The notes: generated by a model not told the origin, from the sequence alone. A stretch of DNA of 44,213 nucleotides from Bacteroidaceae bacterium (GCA_024401185.1 JAKSLO010000008.1:1-44213); one strand, 5' to 3'; positions 6,461-15,671 are shown, counted from the first letter of the stretch. Numbers and translations are program-made.

Positions 6461-8050
6461 TTACTTGTTGTTTTTGTTTTCTCTTGCGTGTCGGGCAAAT
6501 GTCTGAATACATTCACGACGGGGGATGATGACGCTCACACCCTCGTAGGCAATCTCATCGCGTATAGTTTGGGCGATGGCGGGAATGTTCTTGGGCAGGG
6601 GAGTCACCACGTGCAGGTGTGCTGGGTCCATGCCTAAGCCCAGACAGATGGCTTCATACTTGTTGAGTCCTGCCGAGTCTTGTCCGCCAGTCATGCCTGT
6701 AGTGAGATTGTCGCTGATGATGACGGTGATGGGACTGTTGTCGTTGATGGCATCCAGCAAGCCAGTCATGCCACTATGCGTAAATGTAGAGTCGCCAATG
6801 ACTGCTATGGCAGGACGCAAACCTGCGTCGGCAGCTCCCTTTGCCATGGTGATGCTTGCACCCATGTCCACACAGCTACTCAAGGCTTTGAAGGGAGGTA
6901 AGGCTCCCAGCGTATAGCATCCGATGTCGCCAAACACGCGGGCATCGGGATATTCGTCAATGATTTCGCGCAAAGCCCCGTACACATCACGATGTCCGCA
7001 TCCTTGACAGAGCTGTGGCGGGCGTCCTGCCAGATGGGTAGCAGGAGCAAAGTGCACGTCGTTGCTCTTTCCCAATGCTGCGGCCACGTTGTCGGGATTC
7101 AGTTCGCCAGTACGAGGCAAATCGCCTGTGAGACGACCCTTTACGGGGTAACCAGTGCCCAGCAGAGCCTTTACATCTTGCTCTACCACAGGCTGTCCGT
7201 CTTCAATGACGATGATGGCATCGTTCTCGGCAGCCATTTGCTGAATCTGTTTGACGGGTAGGGGATATTGCGAGACTTTCAGGATGTTGCCCTCGTTGCC
7301 AATGGCTTCCTTCACATAGTTATAGGCAATGCCACAGGCTATGATACCCAGTTTGCCATCGCCTCCCTTTTCCACCTTATTAAATATAGACTGCTCTGCG
7401 GCCTCCTCCATCAAGGGTTGCTTCTCAAGCAAGGCAGCATACTTCCTGCGTGCAATGCCTGGCAGTAGTACCCATTGGTCGGTAGAAGCCGACAAGGGGT
7501 TCTGCTCTCTGGCTTCGCTGATTTCCACGGCTGCACGACTGTGAGCCAGACGGGTCACGATGCGCAAAAGCACGGGTTCCTTGATGGTTTCGCTCAGTTC
7601 GAAGGCATTCTTCATCACATCGTAGCACTCCTGTTGGTTGCTGGGTTCGAAGATGGGAATGAGTGCAAACTTGCCATAGAAACGGCTATCCTGTTCGTTT
7701 TGGCTGCTGTGCATGGAGGGGTCATCGGCTGCCAGTACTACAAGTCCGCCGTTGACACCCGTAATGGCGCTGTTGACAAAAGCATCGGCACACACATTCA
7801 TGCCTACATGCTTCATGCACACTAAAGCTCGTTTGCCGGCATAGCTCATGCCGAGGGCAGCCTCCATGGCGGTCTTCTCATTGGTGCACCATCTACTGCG
7901 AATGCCTTTTGCTATGGCTTCCTTGTTGGTTTGAATAAATTCCGTGATTTCGGTCGAAGGTGTACCAGGATAAGCATACACACCGCTCAATCCGGCGTGG
8001 ATGGCACCCAATGCTACGGCTTCGTCACCTAACAATAATAGTTTTTCCAT
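6461..8050 (-). CDS. iorA: Indolepyruvate ferredoxin oxidoreductase, alpha subunit without ferredoxin domain
   Basis: A 529-residue TPP enzyme. The N-terminal pyrimidine domain has YPGTPSTE (27-34) and Glu58; the middle carries CQGCGHRD (348-355), and the TPP/Mg site begins at GDS (419-421) and ends at ISDN. Archaeal IorA proteins continue for about 90-100 residues into a two-cluster ferredoxin domain; this one stops right after VIIPRRECIQ with a short charged tail, so electrons must reach a separate ferredoxin. It is first in the ior-aminotransferase unit. Substrates are arylpyruvates by family. No TAnnTTTG promoter is obvious in the 126 bases upstream. Confidence 0.92.
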   Translation of the reverse strand: MEKLLLLGDEAVALGAIHAGLSGVYAYPGTPSTEITEFIQTNKEAIAKGIRSRWCTNEKTAMEAALGMSYAGKRALVCMKHVGMNVCADAFVNSAITGVNGGLVVLAADDPSMHSSQNEQDSRFYGKFALIPIFEPSNQQECYDVMKNAFELSETIKEPVLLRIVTRLAHSRAAVEISEAREQNPLSASTDQWVLLPGIARRKYAALLEKQPLMEEAAEQSIFNKVEKGGDGKLGIIACGIAYNYVKEAIGNEGNILKVSQYPLPVKQIQQMAAENDAIIVIEDGQPVVEQDVKALLGTGYPVKGRLTGDLPRTGELNPDNVAAALGKSNDVHFAPATHLAGRPPQLCQGCGHRDVYGALREIIDEYPDARVFGDIGCYTLGALPPFKALSSCVDMGASITMAKGAADAGLRPAIAVIGDSTFTHSGMTGLLDAINDNSPITVIISDNLTTGMTGGQDSAGLNKYEAICLGLGMDPAHLHVVTPLPKNIPAIAQTIRDEIAYEGVSVIIPRRECIQTFARHARENKNNK

Positions 8051-8176
8051 GTATTAACGTGTTGTTTTTAAATATTTAAGGGGCAATGAGTATTATATTG
8101 ATTTCAAGGTGCAAGTTTTTCTGGCTTTCCTGTTTTTCCTGATTGTTTTTGTGGATTGCATGGCTTTCCAGTATCC

Positions 8177-8596
8177 CTATTCGTCAAGTATCTCAAGTGC
8201 CTTATTTTCTTCAGCTTCCATTTCCTCCCTTTCACCGGGCTCTTTGTCCTTTATGCCACAAAGGTGAAGGATGCCGTGAATGATGACGCGATGCAGTTCC
8301 CGGTCATAGGTGGCATTGAATTTCTCTGCATTGGTTCTTACGGTGTCCAATGAGATGTAGATGTCACCGGCAATACGGCTCCCCTCACTATAGTCAAACC
8401 CTATGTGGTCGGTATAGTAGTCGTGTCCCACGAATTCCCTGTTGAGTTCAAGGATGCGTTCATCGTCCACAAAGATATAGTTGATATCGCCTACCTTTAG
8501 GTTGAAGGTGGCAGCCACACGCTCTATCCATCTTACCACCTTAGGTTGGTCGATGGATGGCATCTCCGTGTTTTGAACATTAAAGGTAATCATCAT
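8177..8596 (-). CDS. ybeY: Endoribonuclease YbeY, rRNA maturation factor
   Basis: A 139-residue UPF0054 metalloprotein. The metal motif is HGILHLCGIKDK (107-118): His107 and His111 are present, while the third His position is Asp117, a substitution I associate with Bacteroidota members. YbeY acts in 16S rRNA 3' processing and ribosome quality control in the cytoplasm. Its ATG overlaps the stop of the processing-protease gene by 4 bases (ATGA), so translation is probably coupled. Confidence 0.9.
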   Translation of the reverse strand: MMITFNVQNTEMPSIDQPKVVRWIERVAATFNLKVGDINYIFVDDERILELNREFVGHDYYTDHIGFDYSEGSRIAGDIYISLDTVRTNAEKFNATYDRELHRVIIHGILHLCGIKDKEPGEREEMEAEENKALEILDE

Positions 8597-10167
8597 TGCA
8601 GCAGTTCTACAGCCTTCTTCACCATTTCGTTGTCGGCATAGATTATCTGGAAGTATTCCGACATGTCCCAGATGTCACGGGCAGCAAGAGCTTTCAGCGT
8701 ACGCTTTACCTGGGGAATGGTGGCATTGCGTTCCTCGTCATCCTTGGGGGCTATCTTCTGCTTCTTAGCGTCTTCGAAGAGCTTTTCTATTACATCGTCG
8801 GGCATCTCAAAGTTGGCATTGAAATCCTCAAAGGTGGTGTACTGCTTGGCAAGCTTCTTGCGATTCTTGTCCATGTAGTGCAGATTGGTGTTGACGATGA
8901 GGCTCTTGGCTGAAATCTCGCGATAGAAGCGAGTGTAAAGGGTTGTGTCGAGGGGAATGAAGTAGTCGGGCATAATGCCACCGCCACCATATACGGTACG
9001 ATGTTCGCGAAGTGTCTGGAACTTCAGCGAGTCGGGGAAGTGGATGCTGTCTGCATTTGTCAGCTCGCCATTGTTCAAGCGGTTCAGCACGTCCTTGTGG
9101 TATTCCTCCTTGTTGCCCAGCTCATAGGGTTTCTGCACACAACGTCCGGTTGGAGTGTAGTAGTGTGAGATGGTAAGACGAATCATCGAACCATCAGGAA
9201 GGTCAATGGGACGCTGAACGAGTCCCTTTCCGAAAGAGCGGCGACCTACTACCAAACCTCTGTCCTGGTCCTGGATGGCACCAGAGAGAATCTCGGCAGC
9301 CGATGCGCTGTATTCATCGATCAGTACCACAATCTTGCCAGCAAACAAGTTGCCTCCTGTGCTTCGGAACTCTTGGCGTGGCACGTTGCGTCCCTTTGTA
9401 TATACGATGAGGTCGTTCTTTTGCAGGAACTCGCTGGCAATCTCGGCTGCAGCATTGAGGTAACCTCCACCATTTTGCTGAAGGTCGATGATGAGCGACT
9501 CCATGCCCTTTGCCTTCAGCTCGTTGACAGCTTTGACCACCTCGTCATGGGTGGTTTGTCCGAAGCTGCTGAAACGCACAAGTCCGATGGTGGGTGTCAC
9601 CATGTAGGCAGCGTCGAGAGTGGTGACGGGAATCTTATCGCGTGTCACGGTAAAATAGACAATGTCCTTGATACCTTCGCGCTTGATGCCCAGCTTCACC
9701 TTTGAGTTCTTGGGACCACGAAGGCGACGCATGATTTCCTCGCGCGACATCTTCACGCCGGCAATGGCCGTGTCGTTTACGTTCACGATGCGGTCACCAG
9801 CCAGGATGCCTACCTTCTCAGAAGGTCCCTTTGATACTGGTTGTATGACGAGTAGTGTGTCGTCAAGCATGTTGAACTGTACGCCAATGCCCTCGAATGA
9901 GCCTTGCAAGGGTTCGTTGAGCGATTTCGTCTCCTTGGCATTGCTATAGGCCGAGTGGGGGTCGAGCTTTGAAAGCATGCCATTGATGGCATCCTCCACC
10001 AGTTTGTCACAATCCACGCTGTCCACGTAGAAGTTGTTCGTCATCACGGTGGCCATGATGAGTTTGCGCATTGCCTCATCCATGCGTGAGGAAGTCTGTG
10101 CACATAGCTGGGTGGGGGTAAGTATTGCTACGAAAGCAAGTGCGATGTATGCTGCTATTCTTTTCAT
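8593..10167 (-). CDS. S41 C-terminal processing peptidase with PDZ domain
   Basis: A 524-residue protease. A signal peptide (about 1-23, ending LCAQ) exports it; a PDZ domain covers about 85-175 (GIGVQF ... GDRIVNVN), and the S41 core follows with Ser289 in YSASAAEI and Lys314 in SFGKGLVQ, 25 residues apart as in CtpA/CtpB. It trims C termini of periplasmic proteins. The gene ends in a 4-base overlap with ybeY and has a 124-base upstream gap containing a hairpin and a heptamer array after coaD. Confidence 0.92.
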   Translation of the reverse strand: MKRIAAYIALAFVAILTPTQLCAQTSSRMDEAMRKLIMATVMTNNFYVDSVDCDKLVEDAINGMLSKLDPHSAYSNAKETKSLNEPLQGSFEGIGVQFNMLDDTLLVIQPVSKGPSEKVGILAGDRIVNVNDTAIAGVKMSREEIMRRLRGPKNSKVKLGIKREGIKDIVYFTVTRDKIPVTTLDAAYMVTPTIGLVRFSSFGQTTHDEVVKAVNELKAKGMESLIIDLQQNGGGYLNAAAEIASEFLQKNDLIVYTKGRNVPRQEFRSTGGNLFAGKIVVLIDEYSASAAEILSGAIQDQDRGLVVGRRSFGKGLVQRPIDLPDGSMIRLTISHYYTPTGRCVQKPYELGNKEEYHKDVLNRLNNGELTNADSIHFPDSLKFQTLREHRTVYGGGGIMPDYFIPLDTTLYTRFYREISAKSLIVNTNLHYMDKNRKKLAKQYTTFEDFNANFEMPDDVIEKLFEDAKKQKIAPKDDEERNATIPQVKRTLKALAARDIWDMSEYFQIIYADNEMVKKAVELLQ

Positions 10168-10182
10168 TTTTATATGTTGAAA

Positions 10183-10202
10183 CCCGATGTAAAACCATCG
10201 GG
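10183..10202 (-). other. Hairpin in the leader of the processing-protease gene
   Basis: CCCGATG (10183-10189) and CATCGGG (10196-10202) form a perfect 7-bp stem with a 6-base loop, 16 bases ahead of the protease start. On the minus strand it is followed by TTTC only, so it may be a weak terminator for coaD or a leader element. Confidence 0.5.
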
Positions 10203-10239
10203 AACAGTGGTTATTTAGTTTTATTGTTTATTTATTTGA

Positions 10240-10288
10240 CCGTTGTCTGTTGTTTGTTGTCCGTTGACTATTGACTGTTGTCCGTTGT
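10240..10288 (-). repeat. 7-bp degenerate tandem array after coaD
   Basis: Seven units in exact 7-bp register: CCGTTGT, CTGTTGT, TTGTTGT, CCGTTGA, CTATTGA, CTGTTGT, CCGTTGT (plus-strand view). The array begins 3 bases after the coaD stop codon in the gene's direction. Unit length is constant while two to three positions per unit vary. Confidence 0.9.
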
Positions 10289-10291
10289 CAA

Positions 10292-10729
10292 CTAAACCAT
10301 AAACTGACTGGTATCATGCCCAAAGTGCTGAAGTTCGCGCACCACGCTGCTGCTGATGCTCGCCAGTTCGGGACGTGCAAAGAGCACTACCGTTTCAATA
10401 CCCGAAAGCTTATGGTTCACGTCGGCCATTTGCAGCTCGTACTCATAGTCTTTTATGCTGCGCACGCTGCGAAGGATGGCACAGGCATCATACTGCCGAG
10501 CCACTTCGATGGTGAGGCAGCTATAGGTGACGACCTCTACGCGGGCATCGTCGGCATAGAGTGTCTTGAGGCTTGACAACCGGCTTTCCACGTCGCCTTC
10601 CGCTACTTTCTGCTCGTTGTAGCCAATGGCAATGATCATCTTGTCGAAAAGCTGCAAGCCGCGTTCTACAATGTCTGCATGCCCCTTGGTGAAGGGGTTG
10701 AATGACCCAGGAAAAATAACTGTTCTCAT
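10292..10729 (-). CDS. coaD: Pantetheine-phosphate adenylyltransferase
   Basis: A 145-residue nucleotidyltransferase with the family opening [12 protein letters not shown] (6-17, the T/HxGH nucleotide motif) and the C-terminal ISSSVVRE motif. It makes dephospho-CoA from 4'-phosphopantetheine and ATP, the fourth step of CoA synthesis. It is slightly shorter than the usual 155-165 residues, mainly at the C terminus. Its start overlaps the parE stop by 4 bases, a gene order common in Bacteroidales. A heptamer array follows its stop directly. Confidence 0.93.
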   Translation of the reverse strand: MRTVIFPGSFNPFTKGHADIVERGLQLFDKMIIAIGYNEQKVAEGDVESRLSSLKTLYADDARVEVVTYSCLTIEVARQYDACAILRSVRSIKDYEYELQMADVNHKLSGIETVVLFARPELASISSSVVRELQHFGHDTSQFMV

Positions 10730-12807
10730 ACCTTGTATTCTTTTTCTTCTTCCATCTCCTCCTCTGCCAGGTCTTCCTCGATGACGAGGTTGTCGATGAT
10801 GAAGTTCTGACGGTCCATCGTGTTCTTTCCCATATAGTATTCAAGGAGTTCGGCCACTTGGTCACTCTTGTTGAGCGTAACCTGTTCCAGGCGAATGTCG
10901 GGACCTATGAAGTGGCGGAACTCATCGGGTGAAATCTCGCCCAGACCTTTGAATCGGGTAATTTCAGGGTCGGGTCCCAGATCGTTGATGGCTTGCTGTC
11001 GCTCCTCCTCGCTATAGCAGTATTGTGTCACGAAGTCGTTTCCAAAACTGATACTACGCTTGGGGCCACGTGAGTTGTCGTCCTCATCGTGTGTCTTCAG
11101 CTCCTTCTCAATGGCCTCAAGCTTCTTCTTGCCAATCTTCGATTTACGGTTACGTACACGGAAAAGAGGCGTCTGGAGTATGTAAACATGCCCCTTCTTG
11201 ATAAGGTCAGGGAAGAATTGCAGGAAGAAGGTAATCATCAGTAGGCGGATGTGCATTCCATCCACATCGGCATCGGTGGCCACGATGACCTTGTTGTAGC
11301 GCAGGGTGTCGAGTCCGTCCTCAATGTCAAGGGCAGCTTGCAGCAGGTTGAACTCCTCATTCTCGTAGCACACCTTCTTGGTCATGCCAAAGCAGTTGAG
11401 GGGCTTTCCGCGAAGCGAGAACACGGCTTGTGTGTTTACGTCACGGCTTTTGGTGATGCTTCCGCTTGCCGAGTCGCCCTCGGTGATGAATATGCACGAC
11501 TCTTCCTTGAGGTCACCCTTCGAGTCGGACAAGTGTACACGGCAGTCGCGCAACTTGCGGTTGTGCATGTTGGCCTTCTTCGACATCTCGCGAGCCTTCT
11601 TGGCTACACCCGCCATGGCCTTGCGTTCGCGCTCACTCTCCTGAGCCTTGGCTATGATGACATCTGCCACGTCGGTGTTGCGGTGCAGGTAGTTGTTGAC
11701 CTGCTCCTTCACGAAGTCGCCGATAAACTTGTCTATCGACACGCCACCTTCGGGAGCCGTGGTGGTGGAGCCCAGTTTCACTTTCGTCTGACTCTCGAAT
11801 ACGGGTTCCTGTATGTTGATGCTGACGGCTGCCACGATGCCATTTCGGATATCGCTGTAGTCGAACGACTTGCCGCTGTAGTCTTTGATGGCTTCGGCTA
11901 TGTATTTCTTGAAGGCTGCTTGATGCGTTCCTCCCAGGGAGGTATGCTGACCATTGACGAATGAATAGTATTCTTCTCCATTCTGGCGGCAATGGGTAAA
12001 GGCAATCTCGATGTCCTCGCCCGTGATGTGCACCACGTCATAGAGTGGGGTGGCTGTCATGCGGTCGGTTAGCAAGTCGCTCAAACCATTGCGTGAGATA
12101 ATGCGACGGCCGTTGAAGATGATGGCAAGGCCCGTGTTCAGGTAGGTGTAGTTGCGCAACTTCACCTCTATGAACTCGTTACGGAATGAATAGTGCTTGA
12201 AAAGCGAACTGTCGGGCTCAAAGTAAATGTAGGTGCCATTCTCCTCTTCCGTGGCCTCGGTGACGTCGCTTTGCAGTACGCCCTGCTTGAAGACGGCACG
12301 ACGAACCTGTCCGTCACGGAAACTATGAGCCTCGAAGTTAAGGCTCAGCGCATTGACGGCCTTCAAACCCACACCATTCAGTCCTACGCTCTTCTGGAAA
12401 GCTTTTGAGTCGTACTTACCACCCGTGTTGAGCATCGACACAGCCTTGACCAAACTGCCCAAGGGGATGCCTCGGCCGTAGTCGCGTATGCTGCAACGCA
12501 GTTGGTCGGTAATCTCCACCTCGATGCGTTTGCCGGCTCCCATCTTGAATTCGTCGATACTGTTGTCGATGACCTCTTTCAGCAGCACGTAGATACCGTC
12601 ATCTACTTGTGAGCCATCACCCAGTTTACCGATGTACATACCGGGGCGCAGGCGCAGGTGCTCCATGTCGGAGAGGTGTCGGATGTTATCCTCGTTGTAG
12701 GAGACAGACCTAACTGGACTTTCTCCTTCACTTTGTGACACCTCCCCGTCTATGGGGAGGGATTGGTTTGATTTTATCTCTTGTTGACTGTTTGCCATGT
12801 CACTCAA
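10726..12807 (-). CDS. parE: DNA topoisomerase IV subunit B
   Basis: A 693-residue type IIA topoisomerase B subunit. The GHKL ATPase shows EVIDNSIDE (78-86, Asn82), DYGRGIP (109-115) and a [14 protein letters not shown] loop; TOPRIM motifs are EGDSASG (443-449) and a later DADVDG. Assignment to ParE rather than GyrB rests on Bacteroidales gene order next to coaD and general resemblance. The first 35 or so residues before YNEDNIRHL are unusual: [14 protein letters not shown] (17-30) is the translation of a palindromic repeat. A start at Met4 is possible. The C terminus is strongly acidic. Confidence 0.88.
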   Translation of the reverse strand: MSDMANSQQEIKSNQSLPIDGEVSQSEGESPVRSVSYNEDNIRHLSDMEHLRLRPGMYIGKLGDGSQVDDGIYVLLKEVIDNSIDEFKMGAGKRIEVEITDQLRCSIRDYGRGIPLGSLVKAVSMLNTGGKYDSKAFQKSVGLNGVGLKAVNALSLNFEAHSFRDGQVRRAVFKQGVLQSDVTEATEEENGTYIYFEPDSSLFKHYSFRNEFIEVKLRNYTYLNTGLAIIFNGRRIISRNGLSDLLTDRMTATPLYDVVHITGEDIEIAFTHCRQNGEEYYSFVNGQHTSLGGTHQAAFKKYIAEAIKDYSGKSFDYSDIRNGIVAAVSINIQEPVFESQTKVKLGSTTTAPEGGVSIDKFIGDFVKEQVNNYLHRNTDVADVIIAKAQESERERKAMAGVAKKAREMSKKANMHNRKLRDCRVHLSDSKGDLKEESCIFITEGDSASGSITKSRDVNTQAVFSLRGKPLNCFGMTKKVCYENEEFNLLQAALDIEDGLDTLRYNKVIVATDADVDGMHIRLLMITFFLQFFPDLIKKGHVYILQTPLFRVRNRKSKIGKKKLEAIEKELKTHDEDDNSRGPKRSISFGNDFVTQYCYSEEERQQAINDLGPDPEITRFKGLGEISPDEFRHFIGPDIRLEQVTLNKSDQVAELLEYYMGKNTMDRQNFIIDNLVIEEDLAEEEMEEEKEYKV
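12741..12760 (-). repeat. Palindromic repeat inside the start of parE
   Basis: CCTCCCC (12741-12747), loop GTCTAT, GGGGAGG (12754-12760) is a perfect 7-bp inverted repeat covering codons 16-23 of parE. The encoded peptide LPIDGEVS has the look of a translated intergenic element rather than topoisomerase sequence. It could also fold in the mRNA just after the start codon. Confidence 0.7.
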
Positions 12808-12828
12808 TTATTCCTTGTTTATTTCTCT

Positions 12829-12856
12829 TAACTATGAACTATGGACTATGAACTAT
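12829..12856 (-). repeat. 7-bp tandem array directly after the acetyltransferase stop
   Basis: On the minus strand, ATAGTTC, ATAGTCC, ATAGTTC and ATAGTTA follow in exact 7-bp register, starting one base after the stop codon at 12858-12860. The same unit in the same orientation to its gene occurs at 33471-33505. Confidence 0.9.
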
Positions 12857-12857
12857 T

Positions 12858-14018
12858 TTACAAAGGCTTTGTGTAGCAGTTTCTCTTTTTGTGAATCTCG
12901 CACTCCAGATATGCCCATTGGTCCTGGCTCTTGTTGTTGTCCTCGAGTTGCAAGTGTGTTTCTGCCCACTTGAAGCCCATTTCGGCACCGATGGGGATGA
13001 GGTCGGCAAACAACATGGCGTTGACACCCTTGCCCTGATACTCGGGAATGACACCCACGAGCAGCAGGTCGAGATATTCCGAACGTCCGCTCTTGCACTT
13101 GAGCGTGCGCAGCAAGTGCCACCAGCCGAAGGGGAAGAGCTTGCCCTTTGCCTTCTGCAGGGCGTATGAGAGTGACCCCATGCCCACACCCATGGCCACT
13201 ACCTCGTTCTGCTCATTCTCTACCAGCGTGAGAAGTCGCATATCGATGAATCTCAGGTAGTTGTCCACGTATGTATCAATCTGACGGGGAGTCAGTTCGC
13301 TAAAGCCATAGAGTGGTGCGTATGCCTTGTTGATGACGTTGAACACCTTCTGTCCGTAGTTCAGCTTCTTTATCTCGTCCACGTTCTTGAACTTACGTAC
13401 GTGCAGGTTGGAGCGTTTCTTCACGATTTCTGCCATGCGGAAGAACTTCTGATCCTGGGCATGGTGTCCTTCGCGAGGGATGGTCACCTTGCGTTCTACC
13501 CAACCCACCTCTTTCTGAAATCCGAGCTTTTCCATGTGCACGGGGTAGTAGGGATAGTTATAGATGGTGGCCATGGTGCTGAGTTGGTCAAAACCTTCAA
13601 TCAGCATACCTTCGGGGTCCATGTCAGTAAAACCGAGAGGACCCACTACGTTCTCCATGCCACGCTCCTTTCCCCACTGGCTCACAGCATCGATAAGCGC
13701 CTTGCTTACCTCGATGTCATCAATGAAGTCGATCCAGCCAAATCGAACATTCTTTACATTCCATGTCTTGTTGGCCTTGTCGTTGATGATGGCGGCTACT
13801 CTACCCACAATCTTGCCGTCCTTGTAGGCAAGAAACTGTTCTGAGGTGCAGAACTCGTAGGCGGCGTTTTTCTCAGGGTTGAATGTGTCGAGTGTATCCT
13901 CCAGAAAGTCGGGTACAGCATACTTGTTGTCCTTATACAATTCGTAGTTGAAACGGATGAATTGCTTCAATTCTTTCTTTGTTTCAACTTTTTTGATGGT
14001 TATTTGAGAATTGCTCAT
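12858..14018 (-). CDS. YghO-like GNAT-family acetyltransferase
   Basis: A 386-residue protein starting MSNSQITIKKV. A longer ORF begins at a TTG (14057) that lies inside the promoter -7 box, so 14018 is preferred. The N-terminal part (LYKDNKYAVPDF ... FLAYKDGKIVGRVAAIIND) and the middle (VVGPLGFTDMDPEGMLIEGF) resemble the YghO-type proteins, with a C-terminal GNAT-like half (LLLVGVIPEYQGKGVNAMLF) holding the acetyl-CoA loop pattern QGKGVN. The substrate is unknown. It is cytoplasmic. It is followed at once by a heptamer array, then parE. Confidence 0.75.
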   Translation of the reverse strand: MSNSQITIKKVETKKELKQFIRFNYELYKDNKYAVPDFLEDTLDTFNPEKNAAYEFCTSEQFLAYKDGKIVGRVAAIINDKANKTWNVKNVRFGWIDFIDDIEVSKALIDAVSQWGKERGMENVVGPLGFTDMDPEGMLIEGFDQLSTMATIYNYPYYPVHMEKLGFQKEVGWVERKVTIPREGHHAQDQKFFRMAEIVKKRSNLHVRKFKNVDEIKKLNYGQKVFNVINKAYAPLYGFSELTPRQIDTYVDNYLRFIDMRLLTLVENEQNEVVAMGVGMGSLSYALQKAKGKLFPFGWWHLLRTLKCKSGRSEYLDLLLVGVIPEYQGKGVNAMLFADLIPIGAEMGFKWAETHLQLEDNNKSQDQWAYLECEIHKKRNCYTKPL

Positions 14019-14054
14019 CGAATTAACGTTTGTTTTTTGAGGTATATATTTATA

Positions 14055-14062
14055 CAAAGGTA
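14055..14062 (-). promoter_or_regulatory. -7 box for the acetyltransferase gene
   Basis: TACCTTTG on the minus strand matches TAnnTTTG. No clear TTTG box lies 19-21 bases further upstream, so it is a partial match. It predicts a start of transcription near 14048 and supports translation from 14018. Confidence 0.5.
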
Positions 14063-14142
14063 CGCAAAATTGGTGGTTTTTCTGTGTTTTTGAGGCGTTT
14101 TTATATTTTTTTAAATAAAATATGTAAAAAATGCTTAAAACT

Positions 14143-14174
14143 TTTGGTTAAAAGTGCAAAACAAGCTAAATTTG
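14143..14174 (+). promoter_or_regulatory. Promoter of the OmpA-family gene
   Basis: TTTG (14143-14146), 20 bases, TAAATTTG (14167-14174) matches the Bacteroidota vegetative promoter well. Transcription from about 14181 would give a leader of about 120 bases, which contains TTGGTG/CACCAA and GCAAA/TTTGC inverted repeats. Confidence 0.7.
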
Positions 14175-14301
14175 CCTAATAGTTTGGTGTTATTGAGGAT
14201 TTTACGCACCAATAGATGCAAATGGGGTTTGCGATGGCAAAAGCATACAGACCTCAAAACAGATATGGCTAAAACGAACTAAATTATCTAAAAAAATATT
14301 T

Positions 14302-15621
14302 ATGAAAAGTTTGAAAAGACTCCTTACAGTAGCTCTTTCGGCTACTTTGGCTACCGCTCCTGCAATGGCTCAGGGTGCGGGTGACAATGGTCTTGACTAC
14401 CAGCCCTACCCTCACATGTTTGTAGGACTTCAGGGTGGTGCTCAGACCACATTCACCAATTTTGACAATTCTAAGTTGATCACTCCCACGGCAAGCCTTA
14501 GCTTCGGTGCTTGGTTTACCTCTGTCGTAGGTGCCCGTCTGCATGTCAATGGTTTGTGGAACAAGGGTGGTATTCACACTTCTTATGATGCAAAATATTC
14601 CTATAAGTATGTGACAACCGACCTCGATTTGATGGTCAACCTGTTTACCCTCTTTGGCCAGAAGGATTACTATCCTCTCAGCGTATCTCTGATTGGTGGT
14701 ATCGGTCTGAATACTGCATGGGAGAACGATCATGCCTTGACTTTGAAGAGCGCTATGCCCTTGGCATGGGATGGTACCCGTTTGAGCCACAATGCTCGCA
14801 TCGGTGCTATGCTCAACTATGATATCTGCAAGAACTTCGCAGTAAACCTTGAAGTGGCTGCCAATAGCCTTTCTGACCGTTACAACAGCAAGGTGGCAAG
14901 CAAGGATGACTGGCAGGTTACCGCTCAGCTGGGTGTGGCTTACAAGTTCGGTTTCAAGAAGTCTGAGCCCGTTGTGCTGATGGATCTTATTCCCGAGCCC
15001 GAACCCATTGAGACATGGGAGACCGTTATCGATACCACTTGGTACGATGACATCACCTATCGTGATGTAGTGAAGGAAGGTGACATCGACAAGCGCATCT
15101 TCTTCAACATTGCTGCCAGCGACGTTGAGAGCACCGACGCTCAGATTGAGGCTGTTGCCAACTTCCTGAAGGAGGTTCAGAACGGCGAGATCATCATTAC
15201 CTCTTTCGCTGATAAGGGTACTGGTAATCCCAAGAAGAACATGGGTTACTCTAAGTCTCGTGCCGAGAAGACCAAGAAGGCTCTTATTGCAAAGGGTGTT
15301 AATCCCAAGATGATCAAGAAGGTAGAGTGGAAGGGTGACACCGTTCAGCCCTATCCCGATGACAACGACAAGAACCGTTTGAGCATCATCACCGGTCATG
15401 GTATCTACAAGCAGCAGGAAGAGGTTGTAACCAGAAAGTTCAAGACCAACGAGCGTCGTGTGAAGAAGGTTCTTCCTCCCGATCCTAACGAGGTAGAGCG
15501 TGTTCGCAAGGCAAACGAGGAGATTATACAGAAGGCTAAGTCAATCCGCTCAAAGCTTAATGAAGCACAGAAAGAGCAGATGCGTAAGTATGACGAGTAC
15601 CTGGCTAAGATCAAGCGCTAA
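14302..15621 (+). CDS. OmpA-family outer-membrane protein
   Basis: A 439-residue protein with a signal peptide ending APAMAQ (about residue 24). An 8-strand-like barrel region (about 30-225, alternating aromatic strands such as ASLSFGAWF and KDDWQVTAQLGVAYKFG) is followed by a Pro/Glu hinge (IPEPEPIETWE) and an OmpA peptidoglycan-binding domain (about 265-350) with ITSFADKG and YSKSRAEKTKKALIAKGV; Asp in ADKG and Arg in SRAE are the expected diaminopimelate-binding residues. A charged, helical tail of about 60 residues ends the protein. It likely anchors the outer membrane to the cell wall and is highly expressed, given its strong promoter, terminator and biased codons. It is a single-gene unit. 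Confidence 0.92.
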   Translation: MKSLKRLLTVALSATLATAPAMAQGAGDNGLDYQPYPHMFVGLQGGAQTTFTNFDNSKLITPTASLSFGAWFTSVVGARLHVNGLWNKGGIHTSYDAKYSYKYVTTDLDLMVNLFTLFGQKDYYPLSVSLIGGIGLNTAWENDHALTLKSAMPLAWDGTRLSHNARIGAMLNYDICKNFAVNLEVAANSLSDRYNSKVASKDDWQVTAQLGVAYKFGFKKSEPVVLMDLIPEPEPIETWETVIDTTWYDDITYRDVVKEGDIDKRIFFNIAASDVESTDAQIEAVANFLKEVQNGEIIITSFADKGTGNPKKNMGYSKSRAEKTKKALIAKGVNPKMIKKVEWKGDTVQPYPDDNDKNRLSIITGHGIYKQQEEVVTRKFKTNERRVKKVLPPDPNEVERVRKANEEIIQKAKSIRSKLNEAQKEQMRKYDEYLAKIKR

Positions 15622-15671
15622 AAAACAGGTTCGTCGTCCAATCGTCTCAGATTGACTGCGAAAATAATGCA

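Noticed and set aside
10240..10288. CRISPR array
   Set aside because: Units are 7 bp, contiguous and degenerate, without spacers; the same holds for the other arrays. No cas genes are present.
14284..15399. 371-residue open frame on the minus strand under the OmpA-family gene
   Set aside because: It is an antisense shadow produced by the biased codons of the OmpA gene; no signal, motif or promoter supports it.
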